From the NCBI RefSeq assembly GCF_002727125.1, contig NZ_NHOA01000157.1, forward strand, positions 1,658-42,720: a stretch of 41,063 nucleotides of DNA, read 5' to 3'. Shown here piece by piece: positions 1 to 9,524 of the stretch; position 1 is the first letter of the stretch; each line of letters starts with the position of its first letter. This DNA is from Halorubrum persicum. Lineage in GTDB: Archaea > Halobacteriota > Halobacteria > Halobacteriales > Haloferacaceae. A model generated the notes under the pieces. It was not told the origin of the DNA. It searched no databases and was given only the letters and a program-made list of their open reading frames with translations. Position numbers and translations under genes: made by a program.

Positions 1-1618
1 CGGCCTCGGCGTACGAGGGGAAGAAGGCGAGCGTGTTCCCCGGCGTGAAGCGGATCGCGTCGCGCAGCAGCGCCGACACCGTCTCCTGCGTCTCCGGGTC
101 GTTGCGCTCGGAGGCGAACAGCGGGGGCGTATCGACCGCGAACGTCCGGCGGTTCTCCTCGGGGTATCCCATCTCGTACGCCAGCGCCGCCACGTCCTCC
201 AGCCCGAGCACGTCCTTGGTGACGTCGAAGGGGCGGAGCGTCGCGCTCATCAGCACCGACGCGGCGACCTCGTCGAACAGCGCCTCGGTGACGCGGCGGG
301 GGATGCAGGTGTACAGCTCCGCGCGGCCGTACACCTCGTCGGTGGCGCCGTCGCGGCGCACGGAGACCACCGGATACTGCCCCAGTTCGGTCCCCTCCTC
401 CATCCACGTCGAGACGAACCGGGCGACCTGCAGGGTCTGACACTCCGTGCGGGTCGTGGTCTCGCCGTCGCGGTAGCGGCGCTCGTACTCCTCGTCGAGC
501 GCCTGCCCGAGCTGGACGGCGAGCTCGGTCTCCGTGTCGATCCCCTTCCCCTCGTAGTTGCGGAGGAACGCGAGCGTCAGGTCGTCGCGGCGGTCGTCGT
601 TGGCGATCGACAGGTCTTCCCAGTTCTCGCCGACCGACTCGCGCTGCCCGACGCCGAGCGCGTCGTCGCGAGTCTCCACGAGAGCGTCGCGGAAGGCCCG
701 TACGACGTTCTCGGCCGCCTCGGCGCGGGAGTCGTCGCTGTCAGCGAGCTCGTCGAGGGCGGCGTCGAGCGTGTTCTCGGTGAGGGTGCGGGTGGCGTGG
801 TCGCGGGCGGCGTCCTCGACGTTGTGGGCCTCGTCGAAGACGGTGATTATCTCGGCGGGGTCGCGGTCGATCCACCGGAAGAACTGCTCGCGGATGTTGG
901 GATCGAGCAGGTGGTGGTAGTTGCACACCACCAGATCGACGCCCTCCATCCCCTCCTTCAACAGCTCGTAGCCGCACAGCTCGCGCTCGTCCGCGTACGC
1001 GTACACGTCCTCGGGGGTGCGGACGTCCTCGAACAGCCACCCGAAGAACTCGTCGGTGTCCTGGACCAGGTTGTTCCGGTAGTGGGCACAGACGTTCGCG
1101 GTCTCGTACTTATCGATCGCTTCTTCCAGCTCGTCGAGCTCCTCCATCACCGACTCGCGAGCCTCGGCGGCCCCCGCGTCGCCCTCGCGGCTCTCGGCCA
1201 GCAGCTCGCGCTGGCGCGTCTCCAGCTCGCGGACCTCGCTCTCCGTCTCCACCAGCTCGCGGGTGGTGTCCCGGAGGGTCTGACACTCCTGATAGTCGAC
1301 GTCGATGTGGCACATCGACGACTTCCCCTTGAAAACGACGGCGCGGATTGGCTCCTCGCGGGTGATCGCGCGGGCGTCCTCGACGAACTGCCGCATCTGC
1401 TGGTGGACGTTGGTCGTGATCACGACCGTGCGGTCGTGTTCCCGGGCGTGCTCCAAGGCGGGCACGAGCGCGGAGAGGGTCTTCCCCGTCCCCGGCGCCC
1501 CCTCGAACAGCACGTCCTGCCCGCGGTCCAGCGCGTTGGCGACCCTGTCCATCGCCTCGCGCTGGTTCGGGTACGGCTCCTCGTACGGGAAGAACCGAAG
1601 ATGCGGCGACTCTGACAC
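1..1618 (-). CDS. Rad3/XPD-type ATP-dependent DNA helicase (C-terminus cut by window edge)
   Basis: Superfamily 2 helicase of the Rad3/XPD/DinG group, expected to unwind DNA 5'-3' in repair or replication. Read on the minus strand from a GTG at 1618 the protein begins VSESPHLRFFPYEEPYPNQR. It shows a Walker A loop (EGAPGTGKT), cysteines in the CHIDVDYQEC and later CAHY / CGYE contexts that fit the XPD iron-sulphur cluster, and a DEAH box (VFDEAHN), then an HELICc2-like region with SATLRPF. The reading frame stays open to base 1, so the C-terminus lies outside. The upstream ATG near 1632 is in another frame, so GTG 1618 is preferred. A TATA-like ttttag lies about 26 bases upstream, which fits a leaderless mRNA. 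Family assignment is firm; exact substrate is not. Confidence 0.88.
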   Translation of the reverse strand, partial: MSESPHLRFFPYEEPYPNQREAMDRVANALDRGQDVLFEGAPGTGKTLSALVPALEHAREHDRTVVITTNVHQQMRQFVEDARAITREEPIRAVVFKGKSSMCHIDVDYQECQTLRDTTRELVETESEVRELETRQRELLAESREGDAGAAEARESVMEELDELEEAIDKYETANVCAHYRNNLVQDTDEFFGWLFEDVRTPEDVYAYADERELCGYELLKEGMEGVDLVVCNYHHLLDPNIREQFFRWIDRDPAEIITVFDEAHNVEDAARDHATRTLTENTLDAALDELADSDDSRAEAAENVVRAFRDALVETRDDALGVGQRESVGENWEDLSIANDDRRDDLTLAFLRNYEGKGIDTETELAVQLGQALDEEYERRYRDGETTTRTECQTLQVARFVSTWMEEGTELGQYPVVSVRRDGATDEVYGRAELYTCIPRRVTEALFDEVAASVLMSATLRPFDVTKDVLGLEDVAALAYEMGYPEENRRTFAVDTPPLFASERNDPETQETVSALLRDAIRFTPGNTLAFFPSYAEA

Positions 1619-1759
1619 GGGACGAAGTTCGTCGCCATCGGCTAAAAGGGGTGGGGTGCCGCGGCGGAACTGATCGGCTCGCGTCGGACTCGGAACATTT
1701 CACACTCGCTAGTTTCAATGTTTATATACGTTCGGGGAATGTGCATCCGAGACACACGT

Positions 1760-1780
1760 TACCAGCATATATTACTGGTA
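1760..1780 (+). promoter_or_regulatory. TATA box enclosed by an inverted repeat (possible operator)
   Basis: TACCAG (1760-1765) and CTGGTA (1775-1780) are perfect inverted arms around the AT-rich spacer catatatta, which is itself a good TATA box about 33 bases before the ATG at 1803. A second TATA-like element, tttatata, lies at 1721-1728. The arms would let a dimeric regulator cover the TATA box; the regulator is not known. Confidence 0.5.
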
Positions 1781-1802
1781 CTCTCCCGACCTCCGAGCCG
1801 CT

Positions 1803-2282
1803 ATGGCGACTGAAACCGCGACCGCGACGACCGACGTATCGACCGGAACGGGAAGTTGGAAGGCGGGCGTCGTCGGAGGGCTCACCGGCAGCGTCGTCTT
1901 CGGACTCGTGATGACGTACGCCATTCCGAACCCGCTGTTGGCGATCGTGATCCCGTCGATGTACGGCCTTGCCCCGCCCGCGGCGCCGTTCGTCGGCTGG
2001 GTGATCCACATGTCACACGGAGCGGTTCTCGGCGTCGGCTTCGCCGCGCTCGTCGGTCTGAGGCCCTCGATCGGCGGGAACGCCGCGAAGTCTCTCGGCG
2101 TCGGTGCGGCCTACGGGATCGCCGTCTGGATAGCCCTCGCCGTGATCGTGATGCCGATCTGGCTCTCGGCGGTCGGTTCGCCCGCGAACCCGCCCCTGCC
2201 CAACGTGAGCGCGCTGAGCGCCCTCGGTCACCTCGCGTACGGAGTCGTGCTCGGAGGCACGTACGCGGGGCTGTCTGGCTGA
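1803..2282 (+). CDS. Small integral membrane protein, function unknown
   Basis: 159-residue protein with a short polar Ala/Thr-rich N-terminus (about residues 1-20) followed by about four hydrophobic segments, near residues 24-45, 57-85, 97-122 and 138-158. Histidines and glycines occur in the segment WVIHMSHGAVLGVG and in LGHLAYGVVLGGTYAG, which look like related half-motifs. I do not recognise a family with certainty; similar haloarchaeal proteins are usually annotated as hypothetical membrane proteins. The gene stands alone between the divergent helicase and the ACT-domain gene. ATG 1803 is chosen because it lies at a sensible distance from the TATA box near 1770. The promoter is unusual in having inverted arms on both sides of the TATA box. 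Confidence 0.75.
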   Translation: MATETATATTDVSTGTGSWKAGVVGGLTGSVVFGLVMTYAIPNPLLAIVIPSMYGLAPPAAPFVGWVIHMSHGAVLGVGFAALVGLRPSIGGNAAKSLGVGAAYGIAVWIALAVIVMPIWLSAVGSPANPPLPNVSALSALGHLAYGVVLGGTYAGLSG

Positions 2283-2382
2283 TACCGAGACACCGTAACT
2301 CTGCGATCGTCGCGCCGTTTCCCCGGTGGTCTGAGGGCTCCCCCGGGTGTTTTAACCGTTCGCGGCGACCAGCCGGAGACGA

Positions 2383-2883
2383 ATGTTCGACGAGATCCTC
2401 GAGAAGTTCGAGGGATCGCCCAGTCAACAGGCGGTGATCCGGCTGTTCTTGGAGCGCGGCTTCTCGGTCAACGAGGAGGGCCGAGTCGTCTCCGGCGGGA
2501 TCGAGATTCCGTACACCGGTATCGCGCGCGAGCTCGACGTCGATCGGCGCGTCGTGGATTCGACGACCGACGCGATACTGGCTGACCCGGAGCTGAAACG
2601 CATCTTCACCAACATCTCGTCGGTGCCGAGCCTGATGGACTTGGCCCCCGTCCTCGATCTCACGGTCCTCACGATCGAGGTCGCGGCGGCCGACGAGGCC
2701 GGAATCGTCGCCGAGGTGACCGGTATCCTCGCCGACCACGACGTCTCGATCCGCCAGGTCCTCAGCGAGGACCCGGAGTTCACCGACGACCCGAAGCTGT
2801 ACGTCATCACCGACGCCGACCTCTCCGGCGACCTGCTCGTGGAGATCCGCGATCTGGCGTACGTCCGCCGCGTCGGGTTCTGA
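2383..2883 (+). CDS. ACT-domain protein with N-terminal winged-helix-like region (putative amino-acid-responsive regulator)
   Basis: 166 residues. The N-terminal part (about 1-85) reads like a helical DNA-binding domain (SQQAVIRLFLERGFSV, then GIARELDVDRRVVDSTTDAI, a typical helix-turn-helix pattern). The C-terminal part (about 92-166) is an ACT domain: LTVLTIEVAAADEAGIVAEV, then LADHDVSIRQVLSEDPE and the final strand. ACT domains bind amino acids and often control biosynthetic genes or enzymes. From this layout I infer an amino-acid-sensing regulator; the ligand and targets are unknown. A TATA-like gttttaac at 2348-2355 lies about 30 bases before the ATG, so the transcript is probably leaderless. 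The nearby arginine genes are not close enough to assign it to them. Confidence 0.8.
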   Translation: MFDEILEKFEGSPSQQAVIRLFLERGFSVNEEGRVVSGGIEIPYTGIARELDVDRRVVDSTTDAILADPELKRIFTNISSVPSLMDLAPVLDLTVLTIEVAAADEAGIVAEVTGILADHDVSIRQVLSEDPEFTDDPKLYVITDADLSGDLLVEIRDLAYVRRVGF

Positions 2884-3072
2884 GGCGGTCGGCCGAGGCG
2901 AGAGCGACGCTCACCGATCGGCGAGCACCTGCCGACGGTCGAGCGGCGAACCCCGATCAGTTCCGCCGCGACGATGAACTGTCACCTCCCCCGGAGCCTT
3001 ACGTGCGATGCCGAGCCAGTCCTGAGCGCTGTTCCCGCCCGATTTTCACTTTCACTCGGGTGTAAACCAGTC

Positions 3073-3079
3073 TTTATAC
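3073..3079 (+). promoter_or_regulatory. TATA box of radA
   Basis: The sequence ctttatacg centres about 29 bases before the ATG at 3105. This places transcription start at or just before the ATG and argues against the in-frame GTG at 3096. Confidence 0.6.
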
Positions 3080-3104
3080 GGGGTGGCGAACAAGAGTGGA
3101 GTAC

Positions 3105-4136
3105 ATGCCAGAAGACGAACTCGAGGACCTCCCCGGAGTCGGCCCCGCCACCGCAGACAAGCTCGTCGAGAACGGGTTCGAGAGCTACCAGTCGATCGCC
3201 GTCGCGAGCCCCGGCGAGATGTCGAACACCGCCGACATCGGTGAATCTTCGGCCGCAGACATCATCAACGCCGCCCGCGACGCCGCCGACGTCGGCGGCT
3301 TCGAGACGGGCGCGACCGTGCTGGAGCGCCGGCAGGAGATCGGGAAGCTCTCGTGGCAGATCGACGAGGTCGACGATCTGCTCGGCGGCGGGATCGAGAC
3401 GCAGTCGATCACCGAGGTGTACGGCGAGTTCGGGTCCGGGAAGTCGCAGGTGACCCACCAGATGGCGGTCAACGTCCAGCTCCTGCCGGAGAACGGCGGG
3501 CTCGACGGCGGCTGCATCTTCGTCGACACCGAGGACACGTTCCGCCCGGAGCGGATCGACGACATGGTCCGCGGGCTCGACGACGAGATCCTCGCCGAGG
3601 AGATGGAGCGCCGCGAGATCGAGGGTACGCCGAGCGACGAGGAGGCGATGGAGGAACTGGTCGAGGCCTTCTTGGACCAGATCCACGTCGCCAAGGCGTT
3701 CAACTCCAACCACCAGATCCTGCTGGCGGAGAAGGCCAAAGAGCTCGCCGGCGAGCACGAGGAGGGCGAGTGGCCGATCCGGATCGTCTGTGTCGACTCG
3801 CTGACCGCCCACTTCCGCGCGGAGTACGTCGGCCGCGGCGAACTCGCGGAGCGACAGCAGAAGCTCAACAAACACCTCCACGACCTGATGCGGATCGGCG
3901 ACCTGTTCAACACCGCCATCCTCGTCACGAATCAGGTCGCCTCCAACCCCGACTCCTACTTCGGCGACCCGACGCAGGCGATCGGCGGAAACATCCTCGG
4001 GCACGCGTCCACGTTCCGGATCTACCTCCGCAAGTCGAAGGGTGACAAGCGGATCGTCCGCCTCGTCGACGCGCCCAACCTCGCCGACGGCGAGGCCGTG
4101 ATGCGCGTGCAGGGTGAGGGGCTGAAGCCGGAGTAG
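3105..4136 (+). CDS. radA: DNA repair and recombination protein RadA
   Basis: Archaeal Rad51/RecA-family recombinase that forms ATP-dependent filaments on single-stranded DNA and drives strand exchange. 343 residues from ATG 3105. The N-terminal helix-hairpin-helix domain ([17 protein letters not shown]) is followed by the linker and polymerisation region ([13 protein letters not shown]), Walker [10 protein letters not shown] around residues 107-115, Walker [11 protein letters not shown], and the loop regions ending [20 protein letters not shown]. No intein interrupts the ATPase domain. A haloarchaeal-type acidic insertion lies around residues 155-185 ([19 protein letters not shown]). It is monocistronic, with its own TATA box upstream and a hairpin downstream at 4174-4192. 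Confidence 0.97.
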   Translation: MPEDELEDLPGVGPATADKLVENGFESYQSIAVASPGEMSNTADIGESSAADIINAARDAADVGGFETGATVLERRQEIGKLSWQIDEVDDLLGGGIETQSITEVYGEFGSGKSQVTHQMAVNVQLLPENGGLDGGCIFVDTEDTFRPERIDDMVRGLDDEILAEEMERREIEGTPSDEEAMEELVEAFLDQIHVAKAFNSNHQILLAEKAKELAGEHEEGEWPIRIVCVDSLTAHFRAEYVGRGELAERQQKLNKHLHDLMRIGDLFNTAILVTNQVASNPDSYFGDPTQAIGGNILGHASTFRIYLRKSKGDKRIVRLVDAPNLADGEAVMRVQGEGLKPE

Positions 4137-4173
4137 CGGCTGAACGCTCGCAGACCGATCGCTGCGTCCGCCG

Positions 4174-4192
4174 GCCGGTCCGGCTGACCGGC
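4174..4192 (+). terminator. Hairpin downstream of radA (possible terminator)
   Basis: GCCGGTC and GACCGGC form a perfect 7-bp stem with the loop CGGCT, 37 bases after the radA stop. A short T-run (tttt) follows about 18 bases later. Archaeal terminators mainly need T-runs, so this is only a candidate. Confidence 0.3.
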
Positions 4193-4596
4193 AGCCCGCT
4201 TCGGACGGATTTTGCGGCGAACGCACGTGGAACACGCGACGCTGTAGGAATGGAGTCCCCGGACCGGACGCCGACAGACAGATCGGTTGACAAACGTCAT
4301 TTTCTCGCAGGACCGCCTGATACGCCCGATAGCGGGTGATTCAGGTCGGATCGGTCGTCTCCGGCGATTTTCCGGGTGGCAAGTATTTCCACCAGACGCC
4401 GCGCCCGGCGTTTTGCGGCCCGAAACCGCCCGTTCCGGCAACTTTTGACGCTCAGATAACACAACACCCGTCCGCTTTCGTCGCAAATATTGCTACTGTC
4501 TGCTGAAGAATATGTCCTTATACAACATTGATCTGACCTTATATTGAACACCTTCTGTATCATCAAACGTATTTCTTGTGAAACTCAACTAGAACG
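4193..4596. other. Long AT-rich intergenic region upstream of the ammonium transporter
   Basis: About 400 bases without a convincing gene. The second half is clearly richer in A and T than the surroundings (for example 4480-4600), as expected of a regulated promoter region. A minus-strand reading frame at 4297-4566 has a cysteine- and basic-residue-rich composition unlike haloarchaeal proteins and is not called. No clear operator was identified. Confidence 0.5.
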
Positions 4597-4605
4597 TTTA
4601 TATAT
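4597..4605 (+). promoter_or_regulatory. TATA box of the upstream ORF and amt-PII transcript
   Basis: tttatatat at 4597-4605 is the strongest TATA box in the region. A start about 26 bases downstream falls at 4627-4630, that is on the GTG at 4628 and well before the transporter start at 4699. Confidence 0.65.
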
Positions 4606-4627
4606 CCTCATTACTCCCTGTGGAAAC

Positions 4628-4702
4628 GTGATTCAGAACATGAACACGGACGAAACGCGCTGTATGACGAACAAACGTTCACCCGAGGTGGTCGAGGCGT
4701 GA
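4628..4702 (+). CDS. Putative short upstream ORF overlapping the ammonium transporter start
   Basis: A 24-codon reading frame from GTG 4628 (or 20 codons from ATG 4640, [20 protein letters not shown]) ends with TGA at 4700-4702. The stop overlaps the transporter GTG at 4699 as GTGA, the arrangement used for translational coupling. The GTG at 4628 sits exactly where transcription is expected to start, which fits a leaderless first cistron. The frame of the transporter itself has no ATG or earlier usable start upstream, so the transporter probably depends on this leader cistron or on internal initiation. No homology is recognised, and so short a frame could be chance. Confidence 0.35.
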   Translation: MIQNMNTDETRCMTNKRSPEVVEA

Positions 4703-6417
4703 CGGCCGACGTACTCGCGACCGTCGACCCGAGCACGTTCGCGTCCGCGATGAACGGGACGTGGATCCTCGTCGTGACGTTCCTCATCTTCTTCATGCAC
4801 GCGGGCTTCGCCATGCTCGAAGCCGGGCAGGTCCGCTCGAAGAACGTCGCCAACCAGCTGACGAAGAACCTCCTGACGTGGAGTGTCGGGGTGACGGTGT
4901 TTTTCCTGATCGGAACGGCGTTCACCAGCGTGATGAGCGGCTCCGGCGGGCCCGTCTCGGCCGCCGGGTCGCTGTTTTCCGGCGGTGAACTCGCGGTCGA
5001 CGCCGGCGCGGTCGGCCCGTACGTCAACTGGCTGTACGGCGCCGTCTTCGCCATGACGGCCGCGACGATCGTCTCCGGCGCGGTCGCCGGCCGCGCGAAG
5101 CTCCGCGCGTACGTGACCTACACGTTCCTGCTCGCCGCCGTCATCTACCCGATGGTCATCGCGTTCACCTGGTCGGCCTCCGGCGACGGACTCGTCGCGC
5201 AGCTGACCGGTACCGCCTTCCACGACTTCGCGGGCGGGATGATCGTCCACGGGATGGGCGGCATCGCTGGTCTCACGGCAGCGGCCGTCCTCGGGCCGCG
5301 GATGGACCGCTACGCCGAGGACGGCTCGACGAACGTCATCCCCGGTCACTCGCTGACCTTCGCCGTCCTCGGGACGCTCGTTCTGGCGTTCGGCTGGTAC
5401 GGTTTCAACGTGGGTACGGCCTCGATCGTCAGCGGCGGCGTGTTCAACACGCTGACGCTCAACCTCGTCGCGATGGGGACGACCATCGCGATGGCGGCCG
5501 GCGGGATCGGCGCCGCCCTCGTCGTGTGGCTGAAGACCGGCAAGGTCGACACGCTCTACGTCGCCAACGGCCTGCTCGCCGGGCTGGTCGGTATCACCGC
5601 GATCCCGGACACCACGGCGTGGTGGGGGGCCCTGGTCGTCGGCGGGCTCGCCGGCGCGCAGCTCCCCATCGTCTTCGAGTTCGTCTCGGACACGCTCAAG
5701 ATCGACGACGTCTGTGCGGTGTTCCCGGTCCACGGCAGCGCGGGCGTCCTGGGGACGCTTCTGTTCCCCTTCGTCGCCGCGCCGGGCACCCTCAGCGCCG
5801 GCGTCGGGGCGCACTTCATCGCCCAGCTGACCGGGGTCGTCATCATCGGCGGCTGGACGCTCACTGCGACCGCGGCCGTCTGGTACGCCCTCAAGCTGAG
5901 CGGTGAGGCACGCGTCACGCAGGAACACGAACAGGAGGGTCTCGACATCTCCGAACACGGCGTCGAGACCTACCCCGAGTTCGGTGGCGACCGCGTCGCG
6001 ACCGACGGCGGCCCCTCCGTCATCGACACCACCGACGACTCCCCGCGTGCCGACGGCGGCGTGGAGGCCGGCACGGGGATCAAGATGGTTACGGCGGTCG
6101 TCCGCCCCGACAAGCTCGGGGCCATCAAGCAGGCGCTCGCGGAGATCAACGCGCCATCGCTCACGGTGACGAACGTCTCCGGCCGCGGCAGCCAGCCCGC
6201 GAAGACGGGCCAGTGGCGCGGCGAGGAGTTCACGGTCGACCTCCACCAGAAGGTGAAGATCGAGGTGGTCGTCGCGGACATCCCGGCGGACGAGGTGGCG
6301 GACGCGATCGCCGACGCCGCGAAGACCGGGGAGCCGGGCGACGGCAAGGTGTTCATCATGCCCGTGGAGGACGCGCTGCAGGTCCGCACGGGAACGACCG
6401 GTCCGGAGGCGGTGTAA
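4699..6417 (+). CDS. amt: Ammonium transporter (Amt) with fused C-terminal PII/GlnK domain
   Basis: Membrane ammonium channel of the Amt/MEP/Rh family carrying its own PII signalling domain. The Amt part (about residues 1-420) has about eleven hydrophobic segments and the family's key residues: Asp176 in FHDFAGG and the pore histidines His184 (VHGMGG) and His345 (PVHGSAG). After a polar linker (about 421-460) a complete PII domain runs from about 462 to 566: [20 protein letters not shown], the T-loop region [31 protein letters not shown], and [23 protein letters not shown]. The positions of the usual T-loop tyrosines hold Trp506 and Phe511, so the uridylylation tyrosine is missing. PII proteins normally are separate and block Amt when nitrogen is ample; here the gate is covalently attached. 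GTG 4699 is the only plausible start in frame. Confidence 0.94.
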   Translation: MTADVLATVDPSTFASAMNGTWILVVTFLIFFMHAGFAMLEAGQVRSKNVANQLTKNLLTWSVGVTVFFLIGTAFTSVMSGSGGPVSAAGSLFSGGELAVDAGAVGPYVNWLYGAVFAMTAATIVSGAVAGRAKLRAYVTYTFLLAAVIYPMVIAFTWSASGDGLVAQLTGTAFHDFAGGMIVHGMGGIAGLTAAAVLGPRMDRYAEDGSTNVIPGHSLTFAVLGTLVLAFGWYGFNVGTASIVSGGVFNTLTLNLVAMGTTIAMAAGGIGAALVVWLKTGKVDTLYVANGLLAGLVGITAIPDTTAWWGALVVGGLAGAQLPIVFEFVSDTLKIDDVCAVFPVHGSAGVLGTLLFPFVAAPGTLSAGVGAHFIAQLTGVVIIGGWTLTATAAVWYALKLSGEARVTQEHEQEGLDISEHGVETYPEFGGDRVATDGGPSVIDTTDDSPRADGGVEAGTGIKMVTAVVRPDKLGAIKQALAEINAPSLTVTNVSGRGSQPAKTGQWRGEEFTVDLHQKVKIEVVVADIPADEVADAIADAAKTGEPGDGKVFIMPVEDALQVRTGTTGPEAV

Positions 6418-6612
6418 GCCGGACCGACGGTTTCGACGCGGACCGACGCTGAAACGACGGCGGACGCGGCGACTTTCGGCTGCCGACTTTTGCGCGACGC
6501 TGCGTCACCCGGCGGTGGCACCGCTCGCGGTCGCGACGCGCCCCCGCGTTCCGATCGCTTCTCGTTGCCCGGTTCGGCAACAACTTTCACCCCGCCGACC
6601 GAACGCCGGGAC

Positions 6613-7950
<1,338 letters not shown>

Positions 7951-8000
7951 CCGACGCCGCCGACCGGCAAACGTTGCGATCGGTCACCAAGTGCGGAACG

Positions 8001-8010
8001 CTTTTATACC
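8001..8010 (+). promoter_or_regulatory. TATA box in the hemL-argG gap
   Basis: cttttatacc at 8001-8010 is a good archaeal TATA box, centred about 27 bases before an ATG at 8033. It is more than 280 bases before argG, which has its own TATA box, so it should serve a separate short transcript. Confidence 0.45.
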
Positions 8011-8032
8011 GGAGATCAGATAGTTACGGACG

Positions 8033-8161
8033 ATGATCGCGGAGGCTCGTCTCGACGCCGCCCTCGGCCGAGGCCGACGAGCCCCGCGACCGCGACGAGG
8101 CGTCCGACCGCCGCGACCGGCTTCCGGCGCGGCGCGACGACCGGCCCCTTCGGGCCAGTAA
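8033..8161 (+). ncRNA. Candidate structured small RNA or 42-codon ORF
   Basis: Downstream of the TATA box at 8001-8010 lies a GC-rich segment with strong secondary structure. GGCTCGTC (8044-8051) pairs with GACGAGCC (8076-8083), and inside is the perfect palindrome CCTCGGCCGAGG (8062-8073). A second hairpin, GGCCC-CTTC-GGGCC, lies at 8143-8156 and is followed by a pyrimidine-rich stretch. The same segment can be read as a 42-residue, arginine-rich frame from ATG 8033 to TAA 8161. Such arginine-rich composition is unlike haloarchaeal proteins, so an RNA is the better guess. No known RNA family is recognised. Confidence 0.28.
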
Positions 8162-8240
8162 CCTTCCTCCCTCGTCGCGTTCGCGCCGCTCCGTTCCGGA
8201 GAGTGACAGCTACGTCGTCGGTTAGCGCCTGCGCCGCCAT

Positions 8241-8272
8241 TTGTTTACAACATCTAAAGCGATGAATTTAAG
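8241..8272 (+). promoter_or_regulatory. argG promoter with a palindromic TTGTTTACAA element
   Basis: aatttaag (8265-8272) is centred about 29 bases before the argG ATG at 8298 and is taken as the TATA box, so the mRNA is leaderless. Just upstream, TTGTTTACAA (8241-8250) has inverted TTGT/ACAA arms. Closely similar elements occur before lysW (11186-11195 and 11236-11245), which suggests a shared arginine operator. Confidence 0.5.
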
Positions 8273-8297
8273 GGGTATAGGCTACTCTACTCCGGTA

Positions 8298-9524
8298 ATG
8301 GCAACCGTTGCACTCGCGTTCAGTGGGGGACTCGACACGACAGTCTGCGTGCCGCTGTTGAAAGAGGAGTACGGCTACGACGAAGTCATCGGCGTTAACG
8401 TCGACGTCGGGCAGCCGACTGAGGAGTTCGACGAGGCCGAGGAGACCGCGGAGGCGCTCGGCCTCGACATCCACGTCGTCGACGCGAAAGCGGAGTTCGC
8501 GGACCTGTGTTACGACGCGGTGAAGGCGAACGCGACGTATCAGGGGTACCCGCTCGGCACCGCGCTCGCGCGTCCCGTCATCGCCGAGGCGATCCTCGGC
8601 GTCGCCGAGGAGGAGGGCTGCGACGCCATCGCACACGGCTGCACGGGGAAGGGGAACGACCAGCTCCGGTTCGAGGCCGTCTGGCGCGGCTCCGACCTCG
8701 AAGTGATCGCCCCCGTGCGTGAGCTCGGCCTCACCCGCGAGTGGGAGATCGACTACGCCGCGGAGAAGGACCTGCCCGTCGAGGCCGGCGACGGCGGCGT
8801 CTGGTCCATCGACGAGAACATCTGGTCGCGCGCGGTCGAGGGCGGCAAGCTGGAGGACCCGAACTACGAGCCGCCGGAGGACATCTACGAGTGGACCGCG
8901 GAGCCGGAGGGCGAGACCACGATCGAAGTGGCGTTCGAGGAGGGCGTCCCCGTCGCCGTCGACGGCGAGGCGATGGACCCGGTCCCGCTCATCCAGCACC
9001 TCAACGAGTACGCCGGCGGCTACGGCATCGGCCGCACCGACGTGATGGAGGACCGCATGCTCGGGCTGAAGGTGCGCGAGAACTACGAGCACCCGGCGGC
9101 CACCGTCCTCCTGACGGCCCACCAGGCGCTCGAGGACCTCGTCCTCACCAAGAACGAGCGCTCCTTCAAGAAGGGGATCGAGCAGGAGTGGTCGGAGAAG
9201 GCGTACCAGGGACTCGTCTTCGCCCCGGTCGTCGACGCGCTCGACGCGTTCATCGACGAGACGCAGGACGTGGTGACCGGCACCGCGACCGTGAAGGTCT
9301 CCGGCGGCAACTGCCGCGTCGTCGCCCGCGACTCCGAGTACGCGGTCTACTCCGAGGAGATGGCCTCGTTCAACACCGAGGACGTGGCCGGCATCGCGCA
9401 GGAGGACGCCACGGGCGTCGCGAAGTACCACGGGCTGCAGGAGCGCCTCGCCAACGACGTGAAGCAGTCGGTGTCGAAGCCCGAACTGGCGACGGACGGC
9501 TCCGGCGAGGCGGACGAGAAGTAG
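8298..9524 (+). CDS. argG: Argininosuccinate synthase
   Basis: Joins citrulline and aspartate with ATP to give argininosuccinate, the penultimate step of arginine synthesis. 408 residues from ATG 8298. The N-terminal ATP-pyrophosphatase P-loop is clear (ALAFSGGLDTTV, residues 6-17), and other family motifs include GCTGKGNDQLRFE, YAAEKDLPVEAG-type and VWSIDENIWSRAVEGGKLEDP, and GRTDVMEDRMLGLKVRENYEHP. The frame is open upstream to 8241, but MATVALAFSGG is the normal N-terminus and fits the TATA box. argH begins on the very next base after the stop, so the two are an operon. Confidence 0.97.
   Translation: MATVALAFSGGLDTTVCVPLLKEEYGYDEVIGVNVDVGQPTEEFDEAEETAEALGLDIHVVDAKAEFADLCYDAVKANATYQGYPLGTALARPVIAEAILGVAEEEGCDAIAHGCTGKGNDQLRFEAVWRGSDLEVIAPVRELGLTREWEIDYAAEKDLPVEAGDGGVWSIDENIWSRAVEGGKLEDPNYEPPEDIYEWTAEPEGETTIEVAFEEGVPVAVDGEAMDPVPLIQHLNEYAGGYGIGRTDVMEDRMLGLKVRENYEHPAATVLLTAHQALEDLVLTKNERSFKKGIEQEWSEKAYQGLVFAPVVDALDAFIDETQDVVTGTATVKVSGGNCRVVARDSEYAVYSEEMASFNTEDVAGIAQEDATGVAKYHGLQERLANDVKQSVSKPELATDGSGEADEK

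Noticed and set aside
3105-4136. Intein in radA or pyrG
   Set aside because: Both proteins align at normal length with uninterrupted motifs, so no intein is present.
4297-4566. Minus-strand 89-residue frame in the gap before amt
   Set aside because: Its Cys- and Arg-rich, low-acid composition is unlike haloarchaeal proteins, and it lies in an AT-rich promoter region.
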